From NCBI RefSeq assembly GCF_035575815.1, contig NZ_DATLXO010000011.1, positions 1 through 64,000 of the forward strand: a DNA stretch of 64,000 bases. Reading direction: 5' to 3'. Below, piece after piece: positions 8,784 through 17,277 of this stretch. The notes beneath the pieces were generated by a model that saw nothing but the letters and a program-made list of their open reading frames with translations, did not search any database and was not told the origin of the DNA. The stretch's first letter is position 1, and each line of letters begins with the position of its first letter. The stretch comes from Iamia sp035575815 (lineage in GTDB: Bacteria; Actinomycetota; Acidimicrobiia; Acidimicrobiales; Iamiaceae). The position numbers were made by a program, and so were the translations under genes.

Positions 8784-10580
8784 TCAGTGGTGGAGGGTGG
8801 TGGTGTCCGAGGGGGCGCGGCGCCTGCAGTGGCGGGCGACCTCGGCCTGGCGGATGAGATCCTTGATGCGGCATCGGGTCAGGTAGTCGGCCTGAGTGCG
8901 TTCGGCTGCGATCTCACCGGCGTCGTCGGTGGGTGGCGCACCGGGGGGTGATGCACCGGGGGGTGGTCGGGAGCGGACCAGGGGGCTCCGGGCGCGAAGG
9001 GGCGCGGTGAGCGGTTCTCGGTCGGTGCGCGCGGTGACGATGGTGCCGTTCGGGCCGCGGGTCATGGTGAAGCCGCCGCCGTGGACCGCCTTGTGATGGT
9101 GGCGACAGAGCAGGACCAGGTTGATGAGGTCGGTGCGACCGCCGTGTTCCCACCAGATGAGGTGATGGGCAATGCAGTGCTCGGGCGCGACCGAGCACCC
9201 GGGGAACTGACATCCGCCGTCGCGGATGCGCAGGGCGCGGCGTTGGGCCCGGTTGGCGATGCGCAGGCCGCGACCCATGTTGAGATGATCGGCGCCGGGG
9301 CCGACGTAGACGGGGACGACGGTGCCCTCACAGGCCAGGCGACGGACCACGTCGGGGTGCACTGGCCCGGACCGCGACAGCTCGGAGAGCATCGCCGGGT
9401 ACGGCATCAACGGATCGAGGTCGACCAACGGATCGGCGAGGAGCCAATCGTCGAGGGGCGGATCGTCGGGATCGGGGTCATCGGGATCGGGGTCGGCGTC
9501 GAGACCTAACGGACCCGGCCAGCCGCCGCAATCGGGGTCGGGGGCGGTGCCGTCGAGGGGGAGGGGCCACGGCGGGGGCGGGGTGCGGGTTCCGGCCGTG
9601 CCGCACGCGGCGTCATCGGGGCGGCGGTCGGCTCTCGCGTCGGCCGGCGCGTCGTGGTCCGATGCGCTCTCGCGGCAGCGGTCACTTCCCTCTGTCCCTG
9701 AGCCGTCGTGGTCGTGGCCCCGGTCGGTGGGCTCTGAGCGTGTCGCGTGGGCGGGGGGCTGGCGGAGGGTGGCGGGGGTGGTGAGGGCGAAGATCAACGG
9801 GCGGGCGGTGCCGTCGTCGTCGCCGCCGCGGGTGCCGCGGGTGATGACCTCGACGAGGGCGATGGCCCGGCGCTCCGAGGGGTCGAGGCCGTCATCGGCG
9901 GTGAACACCCCGTCGTGCCACAGGGCGTCGATCTGATGCGCGAGAGCGGTGGCGATCTTCTCGCCGTCCTCGGCGCAGAGGTTCAGCTCGCCGGCCCAGC
10001 GGTCGCCCACCGGCGACAGCCGGGCCCGGGACCGGCCCCCGCCGCCGTTCGGTTCGGGGCCGTCGGGCTCGCCGATGCCGAAGCGCTCGCGGACCTGCTG
10101 GGCCCAGCGGGCCAGAAACCTCCGCCCCGCGCCCAGGGTGGCGCCGGCGACCTCGGCGACGAGGATCTCTTCGCAGAGGTCGAACGCCTCCTCCAGGCCG
10201 GGCTCACGGGCACCGAGCAGGGCCCTCACCTGGTCGCGGGTCAACCGGCCGGCGGCGTGGGCGACGCGGATGGGATCGTGGCCGCGCAGGTCGCGGGCGA
10301 GTGCCAGATCCGTCTTGGCCTGGCTGTAGGACACTCCGACGCGGGCCGTGACCCACCCCGGGGCGTTGCGGGCCCCATCGGCGGCCCACACGACGCGGGC
10401 ATCGAAGCAGTCGGTGAGGGCCACCACCGTGGCATCGAGCCGGGCCCGCATCCTCTGGGCAACCAACAGCCGATCGACCAGCTCGGCGTCGCTCAGCGCA
10501 CCGGGCTCGGCGTCGACGAAGGCCTCGAAGTCACCCGTCTCGGTTGTCTCGGAGGGGGGCCGATCGGCCACAGCAACCAT
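8784..10580 (-). CDS. DUF222 / HNH endonuclease (13E12 repeat family)
   Basis: A 598-residue member of the multicopy actinobacterial 13E12/REP13E12 family, thought to be nucleases carried on repetitive mobile DNA. Residues 15-250 form the DUF222 domain with the typical LSDAELVDRLLVAQRMRARLDA opening and a helical GARNAPGWV-type segment. The middle (about 300-440) is a charged Asp/Pro-rich linker. The HNH domain follows: CQFPGC, then AHHLIWWEHGG, then LLCRHHHKAVHGG, with all metal-binding Cys/His present. ATG 10580 was preferred to the longer frame because DUF222 proteins begin this way. The frame is intact although flanked on both sides by broken genes. A GTACCC/GGGTAC palindrome sits just upstream. 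Confidence 0.88.
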   Translation of the reverse strand: MVAVADRPPSETTETGDFEAFVDAEPGALSDAELVDRLLVAQRMRARLDATVVALTDCFDARVVWAADGARNAPGWVTARVGVSYSQAKTDLALARDLRGHDPIRVAHAAGRLTRDQVRALLGAREPGLEEAFDLCEEILVAEVAGATLGAGRRFLARWAQQVRERFGIGEPDGPEPNGGGGRSRARLSPVGDRWAGELNLCAEDGEKIATALAHQIDALWHDGVFTADDGLDPSERRAIALVEVITRGTRGGDDDGTARPLIFALTTPATLRQPPAHATRSEPTDRGHDHDGSGTEGSDRCRESASDHDAPADARADRRPDDAACGTAGTRTPPPPWPLPLDGTAPDPDCGGWPGPLGLDADPDPDDPDPDDPPLDDWLLADPLVDLDPLMPYPAMLSELSRSGPVHPDVVRRLACEGTVVPVYVGPGADHLNMGRGLRIANRAQRRALRIRDGGCQFPGCSVAPEHCIAHHLIWWEHGGRTDLINLVLLCRHHHKAVHGGGFTMTRGPNGTIVTARTDREPLTAPLRARSPLVRSRPPPGASPPGAPPTDDAGEIAAERTQADYLTRCRIKDLIRQAEVARHCRRRAPSDTTTLHH

Positions 10581-10590
10581 GGGAACGACT

Positions 10591-10605
10591 GTACCCCAAG
10601 GGTAC
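10591..10605. promoter_or_regulatory. Perfect GTACCC-CAA-GGGTAC palindrome in front of the HNH gene
   Basis: Six-base arms separated by CAA, 10 bp upstream of the ATG on the minus strand. The position suits an operator or a nuclease recognition site. No partner protein can be named. Confidence 0.45.
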
Positions 10606-10657
10606 GACAACGAGGCCCGGTTCCTCGGCACCCCGCTCCGCCTGACCTGGTGCCCCA

Positions 10658-10708
10658 CGAACCTTGGACCGATGTCCCCAACCACGGTGGTGTTCGGTCC
10701 GATGTTGG
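10658..10708. repeat. 51-bp intergenic palindromic repeat, copy 1
   Basis: Begins CGAACCTTGGACC and ends TCCGATGTTGG, with a perfect ACCACGGTGGT palindrome at its centre. It aligns without gaps to 15930-15980 at 40 of 51 positions. It sits 5 bp beyond the stop of the minus-strand SRPBCC pseudogene, so it may act as a terminator hairpin. Confidence 0.65.
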
Positions 10709-10713
10709 CAGGC

Positions 10714-11188
10714 TCAGGGCGTCCCGAACCGGCGGCGAAGCCGGAGGTGGCGGTGGTGGAACAGGCGGACCGCGATCACCGCCACCAGGGGGCGCGCCAG
10801 GCCGACCCGCGGTTCGATGATGAGCTGATCGGTGGCGATCACGCACCCCCCGTCGACCCGATCGGTGAGCGTGCGCTCGTGGGCCCTCGACGTTGCAGCC
10901 AAGACGTGGACCCCTCCACGAAGCCGCACCCGTCCACCACCTCCCCAAGGGCCAGTGCGCGTGGCGGTCGAAGGGCAGGACGCCGAAGAAGAGGAGCCAG
11001 CTCCCGAACACGATCTGTCCTGGCACCACGGCGGCTTCGCCCAGCGATCGCTGGTCGCGGGGGTGGGTCATGCGGACCAGCGGGAAGAGCTCCGAGTTCA
11101 CCCCATCCGTCGCCGAGACCCAGTGCCACACCACCTCACGGGACGTCGCCAGCGTCGACGAGAAGACGATCTCGATCGCATCGCGCAT
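10714..11188 (-). pseudogene. SRPBCC-type protein gene with two frameshifts
   Basis: From ATG 11188 the frame reads MRDAIEIVFSSTLATSREVVW...SWLLFFGVLPFDRHA. Near 10965 homology moves to a second frame (LALGEVVDGCGFVEGSTSWLQRR), and near 10890 to a third (RAHERTLTDRV...VRLFHHRHLRLRRRF), ending at a stop at 10714. Joined, the pieces make a protein of about 155 residues with the beta-strand and terminal helix pattern of START/Bet v1-like (SRPBCC) ligand-binding proteins, including the EVVWHWVS helix start. Two separate single-base shifts are needed, so it is either a pseudogene or a place of poor sequence. The ligand is unknown. Confidence 0.65.
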
Positions 11189-11371
11189 GTCACCACCCTG
11201 GTACGTCGGGGGCGGCAACGCACGACGGAATGCCAACGGCGCAACGCGCCAGCCACGTCCGTGAGAGGCTGGGTCCGTGGCGCCAGGCGACGAGCTCCTC
11301 CTCGGCGCGTCGGGCGGGGTGGGGACCGCCGGCCAACCTGCGCCGACCGGGTCGTGGCCCACCGGGCGTTC

Positions 11372-12107
11372 GTGAGCTCCGGGGACGGATCGGGGCCGTC
11401 CTGGTTGGACATCGCGCCCTGGTACGACGCGTTGGTCACCGCCGGCAGCGGGCACCACGACACAGCGGTGCGCTGCCTGCTCGGGCTCACGCCGTCGCTC
11501 TCCGACCAGGTGGTGCTCGACGTGGCCTGCGGCCAGGGCGTGGCCACGAGGGCGCTGTTCGCGGCCGGCGCCCGCCGGGTCGTCGGCGCCGATGCGTCCC
11601 ATGATCGAGCTCGCCGAGGGCCACGGGGCACCGCCCGGGGTCGACGTCTCCTACCTCGTCGACGACGCGCAACGACTGTCGCTGATCGACCCGGCGACCT
11701 TCGACGGTGCCACCTGCCAGCTCGGCCTCATGGACATCCCCGACCTCGACGCCACGCTCACCTCCATCGGGCGGATCCTCCGCCCGGGTGGCTGGTTCGT
11801 GTTCGTCATCGGCCACCCGTGCACCCTCGCTCCCGACGCGACGAAGACCACCGCGCCGGACGGGCGTCCGGCGGTCGCCCTGACCGGGTACTTCGCCGAG
11901 CGGTTCTGGCGGTCGACGAACCCCGAGGGCGTGCGCCGGGCGGGAAACCACCACCGCACCCTCGCCACCTACCTCAACGCCCTGGTTCGCTGCGGCTTCG
12001 TGATCGAGGAGGTCGACGAACCCGAGGCCTCGGACCTCCTGGCCGCGGCCCAGCCGCTGTACCGAGAGGTCCCCACCTTCTTCGCAGCGCGCACCCGCCG
12101 CCGCTGA
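11372..12107 (+). pseudogene. Class I SAM-dependent methyltransferase with a frameshift
   Basis: The first frame (GTG 11372, or GTG 11354 further up) gives WLDIAPWYDALV and then motif I, VLDVACGQGVATRALFAAGARRVVGAD. Near 11598 it passes to another frame, beginning MIELAEGHG and running through QLGLMDIPDLDATLTSIGRILRPGGWFVFVIGHPC to EVPTFFAARTR at 12107. Joined, the product is about 245 residues, a normal size for the Methyltransf_11 family. A single missing base explains the break, so either a recent mutation or a sequence error would fit. The substrate is unknown. Upstream it is divergent from the SRPBCC pseudogene. A GAGGGGG/CCCCCTC hairpin at 12157-12182 could terminate it. Confidence 0.7.
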
Positions 12108-12276
12108 CCACTCCGTCAGCCGGGGGCCGGGCGCACCGTCATCCGAGAAGTCCACGGAGGGGGGACCGTTGGAGGCCCCCTCGTGCAACGCCACAAACCT
12201 TTCGATCGACGTGCTCGTCGACAGGTTCATGAGGTTCTATTGCGTCATGCGGTCGGTCGTCGGCCAGAGTGAGCGG

Positions 12277-13064
12277 GTGGACGAGCAGCAGCTCAGGGGC
12301 GGGGTGGCCAACGCCGGGAGCGTGGTCCGAGTCGGAGGCCACGTGCTGCGTCCCTCCAACCCGCACTCGGAGTCGATCCGCCGCTTCCTGTCGTCGCTGA
12401 ACGCGGCGGGCTTCGGGGGAGCGTCGGTGCCCGTCGGCATCGACGACGACGGTCGCGAGCGCCTCATCTTCATCGAAGGTGACGTACCGGTACCGCCGTA
12501 CCCGAGCTGGGCCCAGTCCGACGTCGCGCTGATGTCGATCGCCCAGCTGCTGCGTTTCATGCACGACGCGTCTCGGACGTTCGACCCATCGGATCTGACG
12601 TGGAGCAGTGAGATGGCCGACCCGGCCGAGGTCCCATCATCGGCCACAACGATGTGTGCCTGGAGAACGTCGTGTTCGACGGTGGTGTCGCCGTGGGCCT
12701 GCTCGACTTCGACTTCGCGGCGCCGGGGCGGCCGACCTACGACCTCGCCCAGATGGCGCGCATGTGCGTACCGATCGACGACGACATCAACGCCGCCCGT
12801 CTGGGTTGGGAAGCCGGGGATCGGCCCGCTCGGCTCCGGCTGGTCGCCGACGCCTACGGGCTCGACGCCGCCGCCCGACGAGAGCTGGTGGACATCCTGG
12901 CCGACTCCATCGCTCGCGGCGGCGAGTTCGTCCGCCGGCGGGTCGAGGCCGGGGATCCGAACTTCATCGCGATGTGGAAGGCGATGGGCGGCATGGAGCG
13001 CTTCGACCGTCGCCGGCGATGGTGGACCGATCACCAGGACCGGTTCCGAACCGCTCTACATTGA
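12277..13064 (+). pseudogene. Aminoglycoside phosphotransferase-family (APH) kinase with a frameshift
   Basis: The frame from GTG 12277 starts VDEQQLRGGVANAGSVVRVG and runs through VLRPSNPHSESIRRFL and LLRFMHDASRTF, as in small-molecule APH kinases. Just before the catalytic loop, near 12632, homology moves frame: the brace GHNDVCLENVVF (catalytic Asp and Asn) and the metal-binding LLDFDFAAPGRPTYDLA follow in the frame ending at 13064. Joined length is about 262 residues. All key residues exist, so one base restores a plausible enzyme. The substrate is unknown; many relatives are not antibiotic-modifying. GTG 12277 was chosen over ATG 12247 because the family usually begins a few residues before the GG...VRVG strand. 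Confidence 0.7.
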
Positions 13065-13099
13065 CTGGCGGAGTGGGTGTGGCCAGCGAGGGGGCACGA

Positions 13100-13669
13100 G
13101 TGAACCGGACGCAGCGAACGGTGGTGGCGATGGCGTGGGCCGTTGTGGTCGGCGCCATCGTCCTGGGCGTCACCTCGCCGGATGCGCCGGCCGAGGGGGC
13201 GTGGTTGAACTTCGCACCCGAGGGTGGGGCCACCTCCGACGGGTCCGGCGGGTTGCGAACGGACCCGTGGATCCAGGCGGGGGCGTGGGCGATCGGTGCG
13301 TTGGTCGCCGGTGGCGGCGCCCTCGTGACCCTGCGGGGATGGCCACGGGCCCAGCGGGTCGCGACCCTGGCGGCCGCGGCGGTGGTCCTGCTCGCACCGG
13401 TGGTCGGGTTCGACGCGGCGCGCACCGACCAGTCCGGTGACGGCGCGCTGTGGGCCGTGACGGTCGGGACCAACGTCGTCGGCTACTCGGGCGCGCCCAC
13501 GGGCCTCCCCGCGGGCAGCGGGGACCTGACCGACGTGTCGCCGTGGGTCACCGTCGGCCTGGTGGTCGTCGCCGTGGTGCTGTGGCTCGCGCTGGCGCTG
13601 TGGCTGCTCCGCGACCGGTCGCCCCTGTCGGTCGACGACCCGCCTGCGCCCGACGCCCAGGCGGCCTGA
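13100..13669 (+). CDS. Hypothetical four-helix membrane protein
   Basis: A 189-residue protein not recognised by family. Four hydrophobic segments are visible: about residues 8-25 (VVAMAWAVVVGAIVLGV), 58-78, 85-105 and 153-176 (TVGLVVVAVVLWLALALWLL). A polar loop of about 30 residues lies between the first two, and a longer periplasmic-type loop of about 45 residues between the third and fourth. The C-terminus is short, acidic and proline-rich. GTG 13100 is favoured because GAGGGGG lies about 5 bases upstream. It follows the phosphotransferase pseudogene by 35 bp on the same strand, but no functional link is visible. Confidence 0.65.
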   Translation: MNRTQRTVVAMAWAVVVGAIVLGVTSPDAPAEGAWLNFAPEGGATSDGSGGLRTDPWIQAGAWAIGALVAGGGALVTLRGWPRAQRVATLAAAAVVLLAPVVGFDAARTDQSGDGALWAVTVGTNVVGYSGAPTGLPAGSGDLTDVSPWVTVGLVVVAVVLWLALALWLLRDRSPLSVDDPPAPDAQAA

Positions 13670-13743
13670 CGCATGGCGCCCACCTGCGGTCGCACGGAGT
13701 GCGGGCGGCGGGCAACCTGGCGGGGAGACAGACGCTCAGGTGC

Positions 13744-13833
13744 TCACCACCGCAGAGCTGCCCGGGGAGCGGCGGACGGGGCGTGTCCCCTGCGGAGGTG
13801 TTCGACCCAGATCGAGGTGTCGACCAGGATCAC
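13744..13833 (-). pseudogene. VapC (PIN) remnant, first 29 codons only
   Basis: GTG 13833 overlaps the intended stop of the vapB remnant. The product begins VILVDTSIWVEHLRRG, the canonical VapC start with the first catalytic Asp, but the frame stops after 29 codons and no further PIN sequence fits before the 13669 gene end. The toxin is clearly destroyed. Confidence 0.6.
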
Positions 13834-14026
13834 GACGGGTCGGGGCGGCGGCGAGGAACAGGGGTCAGGGTTGGTTCGCTACCGCCCAGTGCGGCGAGGC
13901 GCCGAGCGCTCTCCCGCTCGATCAGGGCCGTCAGGGCCTGCCGGACCAGCGGCTCTTCCCGATCGTTCCGGTCAGCCGCTGGGCCTCCGCCAGCAGGTCG
14001 TCATCGAGAGCCAAGGTCGTTCGCAT
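13830..14026 (-). pseudogene. VapB-type antitoxin with a frameshift
   Basis: ATG 14026 has AGGAGG five bases upstream. It opens MRTTLALDDDLLAEAQRLTG, the ribbon-helix-helix start of DUF2191/VapB antitoxins, but the frame closes at 13931. From about 13955 the next frame continues as EPLVRQALTALIERESARRLAALGG, the expected antitoxin continuation, ending at a TGA (13830) that overlaps the VapC GTG. One indel therefore breaks an otherwise standard vapBC operon. The 209 bp between 14027 and the SDR stop hold no feature I can support. Confidence 0.65.
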
Positions 14027-14235
14027 CGAGGCCTCCTCACGGCACGGCCTGGAGCACAGAGTGATGACGGCCCTCGTGCCGATGACTCGGGCGGGCGGCG
14101 GACCGTTCGCGATGCTCGATGGTCGGTCCTCCGCTTCGGCCCCAGCGCAGGGGTCGACCTGGCCGGCCCGATCGTCTGCGAGACCCGCGCCGGCGACGAC
14201 TTGGTAGCCAACGCGGCGTCCGCCGTCGACGGCGG

Positions 14236-15072
14236 TCAGCGGAGGCGGAGAACGTTGCCGGTGACGAGGTGGTTGGCCTCGGCGCAGAGCCAGGCGATCG
14301 TCTCGGCCACCTCGTCGGGCGAGGCGACGTGGTGGTGGTCGTGGTCGGTCGCGACGAACGCCCGCACCTCGTCGGTGACCCAGCCCGTGTCGGTGACGGG
14401 TGGGTACACGACGTTGGCCGTGACCCCGTCGGTGGCCATCTCCGACGCCGCCGACAGCGTGTAGCTGACGAGCGCCGCCTTGGCCGCCCCATAGGAGACC
14501 TCGCCCGGGAAGCCCCCGCCGGTCCCGGAGGTCAGGGTGACGATGCGCCCCCAGGTGTCACGTCGGGCCCGGTGGCGGACGATGAGCTCGTTCATGAGCA
14601 GGGCGCCGGCGCGGGCGTCGACCTGGAGCTGGGCGTCGATCGACGTCGCCGTGATCCCCGCCGCCGTCCGTCCGACCGCATCGGAGGTGCCGGGGGCGAA
14701 GGTGTCCTGGCGCCAGCCGCTGGCGTTGTGGACCAGCACCGTCACCGGCCCCAGCTCCGCCTCCGCGACGTCGAACAGGCGGCGGGGCGCGTCGGTGTCG
14801 GCCAGGTCGACCTCGACCGGCACGGCGCGTCGGCCGCACGCCTCGATCTCGGCTGCGATCCCGGTCCCGTTACGGGTGCGGGCGGCGAGGTAGGTGTCGG
14901 GGCGCGACGGGTCGACGGCTTCGGCCGCCGCGTCGGCGTCGGCGCGCAGGTAGGTGACGAGCAGGTCGGCGCCGCGCCGGGCGAGGGCCCGGGCCACGGC
15001 GGCGCCGATGCCGTGGTTGGCCCCGGTGACGAGGGCGACGCGCCCGGAGAGGGGCAGGGGAGCTGGAGCCAC
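14236..15072 (-). CDS. SDR-family oxidoreductase
   Basis: A short-chain dehydrogenase/reductase of 278 residues with a cytoplasmic NAD(P)-dependent Rossmann fold. The nucleotide loop is TGANHGIGAAVA near residues 16-27, followed by VLVHNASGW in place of the usual NNAG, and the active-site pair in SYGAAKAALVSY with the Ser of VTLTSGTGGG upstream. About 30 residues are inserted after the second beta-strand (RPDTYLAARTRNGTG), making it longer than the classical 250. The C-terminus ETIAWLCAEANHLVTGNVLRL is typical. The acceptor is unknown. It stands alone; the gene on its promoter side (end 15159) is on the same strand 86 bp away. Confidence 0.85.
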   Translation of the reverse strand: MAPAPLPLSGRVALVTGANHGIGAAVARALARRGADLLVTYLRADADAAAEAVDPSRPDTYLAARTRNGTGIAAEIEACGRRAVPVEVDLADTDAPRRLFDVAEAELGPVTVLVHNASGWRQDTFAPGTSDAVGRTAAGITATSIDAQLQVDARAGALLMNELIVRHRARRDTWGRIVTLTSGTGGGFPGEVSYGAAKAALVSYTLSAASEMATDGVTANVVYPPVTDTGWVTDEVRAFVATDHDHHHVASPDEVAETIAWLCAEANHLVTGNVLRLR

Positions 15073-15158
15073 AGCAGAACCTCGGGGAGCCGGGGACGGA
15101 TCGGACGGTGAGGGTCGGATCAGCGGTCTGCCACGGCCGCGATGTTACAGGTCGGACC

Positions 15159-15860
15159 TCACGCCTGCAGTGACGGGCCGCAGGTGCGGGTGGACTCGCC
15201 GTCGATGGCGTCGACCTCGACGGCGACGGCCATCTCGTCGCCCTCGACCGGGCCACGGTCATCGGGCGCGAGGGCGGCATCGGCGAAGGCGTCGACGCAG
15301 AGGCGGTAGCCCTCGACGGCCACCGGTTCGCCGCTGATGTCGACGAGGGCCTCGGGTGGCGGTGGGGCGTCGGTGGCCTCCAGCTGGATCGCCGCGCCGG
15401 GCGCGACAGGGCGGAACACCACCGCCGGTGGGTCGAGGCCCTCATCGGCCGCCGGCGTCGGGGGCACGACCCACCCGAGGTCGATGAGGCCGTCCCCGGC
15501 GGCCGCCGGCACGAGGCGTGGTCGGCTCGACCCAACGGTCCCGACGGGGATCCAGATGGGCCCGGGCCCCTGGTTAGTCAGGGTGATGCGGCCCACGAGG
15601 TCATCGCCCGCTCGCTCGAGGGTGCCCTCCACACCCACGACCGGCGAAGCGGCGGCCGGATCCACCGTCTCGTCCGGGGCGCCCGGACCGCCCGGCCCGC
15701 CCCGTCCGACCGCCCTCGTCGTGGTGGTGGTGGTGGTGGTGCCGCCGTCGGACGCGGGCTCACCGCGGCCGACGCCGGCCACGGTGGCCACGATCACCAG
15801 GGCGACCACCGCGGCCGCCGCCCCGCCGACCATGGCCACCCGCCGCCGCGACCCGGTCAC
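15159..15860 (-). CDS. Membrane-anchored extracellular protein of unknown function
   Basis: 233 residues: a short basic start (MTGSRRR), one hydrophobic segment (about 8-30, VAMVGGAAAAVVALVIVATVAG) acting as signal anchor, then an eight-Thr run and a Gly/Pro-rich linker, then a beta-rich domain from about residue 75 to the end. The domain contains GRITLTNQGPGPIWIPVG, resembling an immunoglobulin-like or CARDB-like strand pattern, and two cysteines (near residues 188 and 228) that could form a disulphide outside the cell. No catalytic motif is visible. The family is not recognised. The next feature upstream is the 15930 palindrome. Confidence 0.65.
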   Translation of the reverse strand: MTGSRRRVAMVGGAAAAVVALVIVATVAGVGRGEPASDGGTTTTTTTTRAVGRGGPGGPGAPDETVDPAAASPVVGVEGTLERAGDDLVGRITLTNQGPGPIWIPVGTVGSSRPRLVPAAAGDGLIDLGWVVPPTPAADEGLDPPAVVFRPVAPGAAIQLEATDAPPPPEALVDISGEPVAVEGYRLCVDAFADAALAPDDRGPVEGDEMAVAVEVDAIDGESTRTCGPSLQA

Positions 15861-15929
15861 GATGCCCTCGGCCGCGCTGACCGGAGGATCGCCGCCACCT
15901 GTCCCATCGCCGGGCCGAGCCTACGGGCA

Positions 15930-15980
15930 CCAACCTTGGATCCATGTCCGCCACCACGGTGGACTTGGGTCCAAGGTTCG
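15930..15980. repeat. 51-bp intergenic palindromic repeat, copy 2
   Basis: Begins CCAACCTTGGATCC and ends GGTCCAAGGTTCG, a nearly symmetrical inverted repeat around CCACCACGGTGG. It matches copy 1 (10658-10708) at 40 of 51 bases and lies 27 bp past the stop of the Uma2 gene at 16008. It is followed by GGCGCGAGGGGCT, which is also found after the variant at 17229. Confidence 0.65.
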
Positions 15981-16007
15981 CGGCGCGAGGGGCTCCGTGG
16001 CGCGTCG

Positions 16008-16559
16008 TCAGGACTCGACGGCGATGAGGGCCTCGACGGGCAGGTCCGCATCGAGGTACGGCGCGCGGACCAGGTCTCCGGGGCGGAGCTCGGTCCGGTG
16101 GCGGTAGCCATCGGGCGTCGGTTCGGTGTGCACGTAGACGGCCTCACGGGTGACGACCCAGTAGGTGGCGCACCCGGCCGACCCGTACAGGCGAGCCTTG
16201 GTGGTGAGGTCGAAGGTGACGGTCTCGTCGGAGACCTCCACGACGAGCAGGACATCGTCGGGGTTCCACTCCGGGAGCCGTGGCGCCACGCGTCCGACCG
16301 GCTCGGCGCCCCTGCGCCGCACCCAGCAGTCCGGGTCGGGCAGCGACCCCGCCGCCGGGAGCGTGGATTGGGTGACGGTCACCGTCGGGTGGCGGAGGCG
16401 AGCGACGATGCTCGCCGTCACCAGTCCGTGCCAATCGCCGATCACCACGGGGACCACCTCTCCCTCGACGTACTCCACCCGTGCGTCGAAGGCACCGGCC
16501 TCCCACGCCCGCACGAACCCCTCCCGGCTCCAGCGGTAGGTGAGCGAGGCCTCGGTCAT
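16008..16559 (-). CDS. Uma2-family (DUF820) putative endonuclease
   Basis: 183 residues of the Uma2 family, which has a PD-(D/E)XK nuclease fold and is abundant in cyanobacteria and actinobacteria. Visible elements are RVEYVEGEVV (conserved acidic strand), PDPDCWV (metal Asp), DDVLLVVEVSDET (the core ExE strand) and TKARLYGSAGCATYWVV (conserved Lys and the YWVV strand). The length is normal. It lies 80 bp beyond a second Uma2 gene on the same strand, so the two are probably old tandem duplicates. The function is unknown; a restriction or mobile-element role has been proposed for the family but is unproved. Confidence 0.8.
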   Translation of the reverse strand: MTEASLTYRWSREGFVRAWEAGAFDARVEYVEGEVVPVVIGDWHGLVTASIVARLRHPTVTVTQSTLPAAGSLPDPDCWVRRRGAEPVGRVAPRLPEWNPDDVLLVVEVSDETVTFDLTTKARLYGSAGCATYWVVTREAVYVHTEPTPDGYRHRTELRPGDLVRAPYLDADLPVEALIAVES

Positions 16560-16639
16560 GGGCCGAGGCTACCTGCGGGTCGCGACGGCACCGTCGTCGT
16601 CGACGCCCTGCAGGATGCCGTCGGCGTGGCCTGTCGGGG

Positions 16640-17203
16640 TCAGCGGATGAACAGCTCACCCAGGTCGATCGTCCAGCCGTCGATGAGGGGTGTCGCCAGC
16701 GTGTCAGCGGTGGTGAGCTCGAGGGCGACGTCGAAGGTCGTGGCGTCGGACGTGCGTCGGCGGAACACGAGGACGACGTCAGCCGCGGTGTCGACGAGCC
16801 AGACCTCGGCCACGCCGGCCGCCTCGTAGTGGCGCAGCTTGCTGCCGATGTCGTAGCGCCAGGTGGAGGGGGAGCGGACCTCGACCACCAGCGGCGGGGG
16901 CGAACCGAAGCGACTCTGGTCATCGGCGAGCCGCCGACCATCGGGCACCCACCAAAGGTCCGGCGCATACACGTTGACCTCGTCGAGGACGGTGTCGATC
17001 TCGATGCCCAGCTCCCCGCAGCCCGGGTGGCTCTGGCGGTGGACGTGGAAGAGTCCGATCAGCTCGGCGACGAGGCGCTGGTGACCGGCGGTGGGCGTGG
17101 ACACGACGAGCTCCCCGTCGATGAGCTGGGGGTGAGGCAGCTCGCCGGGGAGCGCGAAGAACTCCTCGGCCGTCATCTTCGGGGCCGACGCTGCGAGGGC
17201 CAT
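16640..17203 (-). CDS. Uma2-family putative endonuclease, second copy
   Basis: 187 residues. It starts MALAASAPKMTAEEFFALP, the form typical for Uma2, continues with HPQLIDGELVVSTPTAGHQRL, and has the nuclease core VYAPDLWWVPDGR, PPLVVEVRSPST and DIGSKLRHYEAAGVAEVWLVD with the Asp, Glu and Lys of a PD-(D/E)XK site. The start at 17203 has TGAGG just upstream; the longer open frame before it overlaps metY and is not credible. It diverges strongly from its neighbour at 16008, so the duplication, if any, is old. The function is not established for the family. Confidence 0.83.
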   Translation of the reverse strand: MALAASAPKMTAEEFFALPGELPHPQLIDGELVVSTPTAGHQRLVAELIGLFHVHRQSHPGCGELGIEIDTVLDEVNVYAPDLWWVPDGRRLADDQSRFGSPPPLVVEVRSPSTWRYDIGSKLRHYEAAGVAEVWLVDTAADVVLVFRRRTSDATTFDVALELTTADTLATPLIDGWTIDLGELFIR

Positions 17204-17228
17204 GAACCTCACGCTACCCAGAGGCTGT

Positions 17229-17262
17229 GACAGTGGAGGCACTGCGGACCTCGGTCCAACGT
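17229..17262. repeat. Diverged relative of the intergenic palindrome family
   Basis: Contains CAGTG-GAGG-CACTG and then GGACC-TC-GGTCC. The segment GGTCCAACGTGGG followed by GGCGCGAGGGGCT matches the end and flank of copy 2 at 15930. It lies 15 bp past the metY stop on the minus strand, again in terminator position. Confidence 0.4.
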
Positions 17263-17277
17263 GGGTGGCGCGAGGGG

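Noticed and set aside
14040..14235. Possible gene between the vapB remnant and the SDR gene
   Set aside because: No frame on either strand shows a recognisable motif, start signal or plausible composition.
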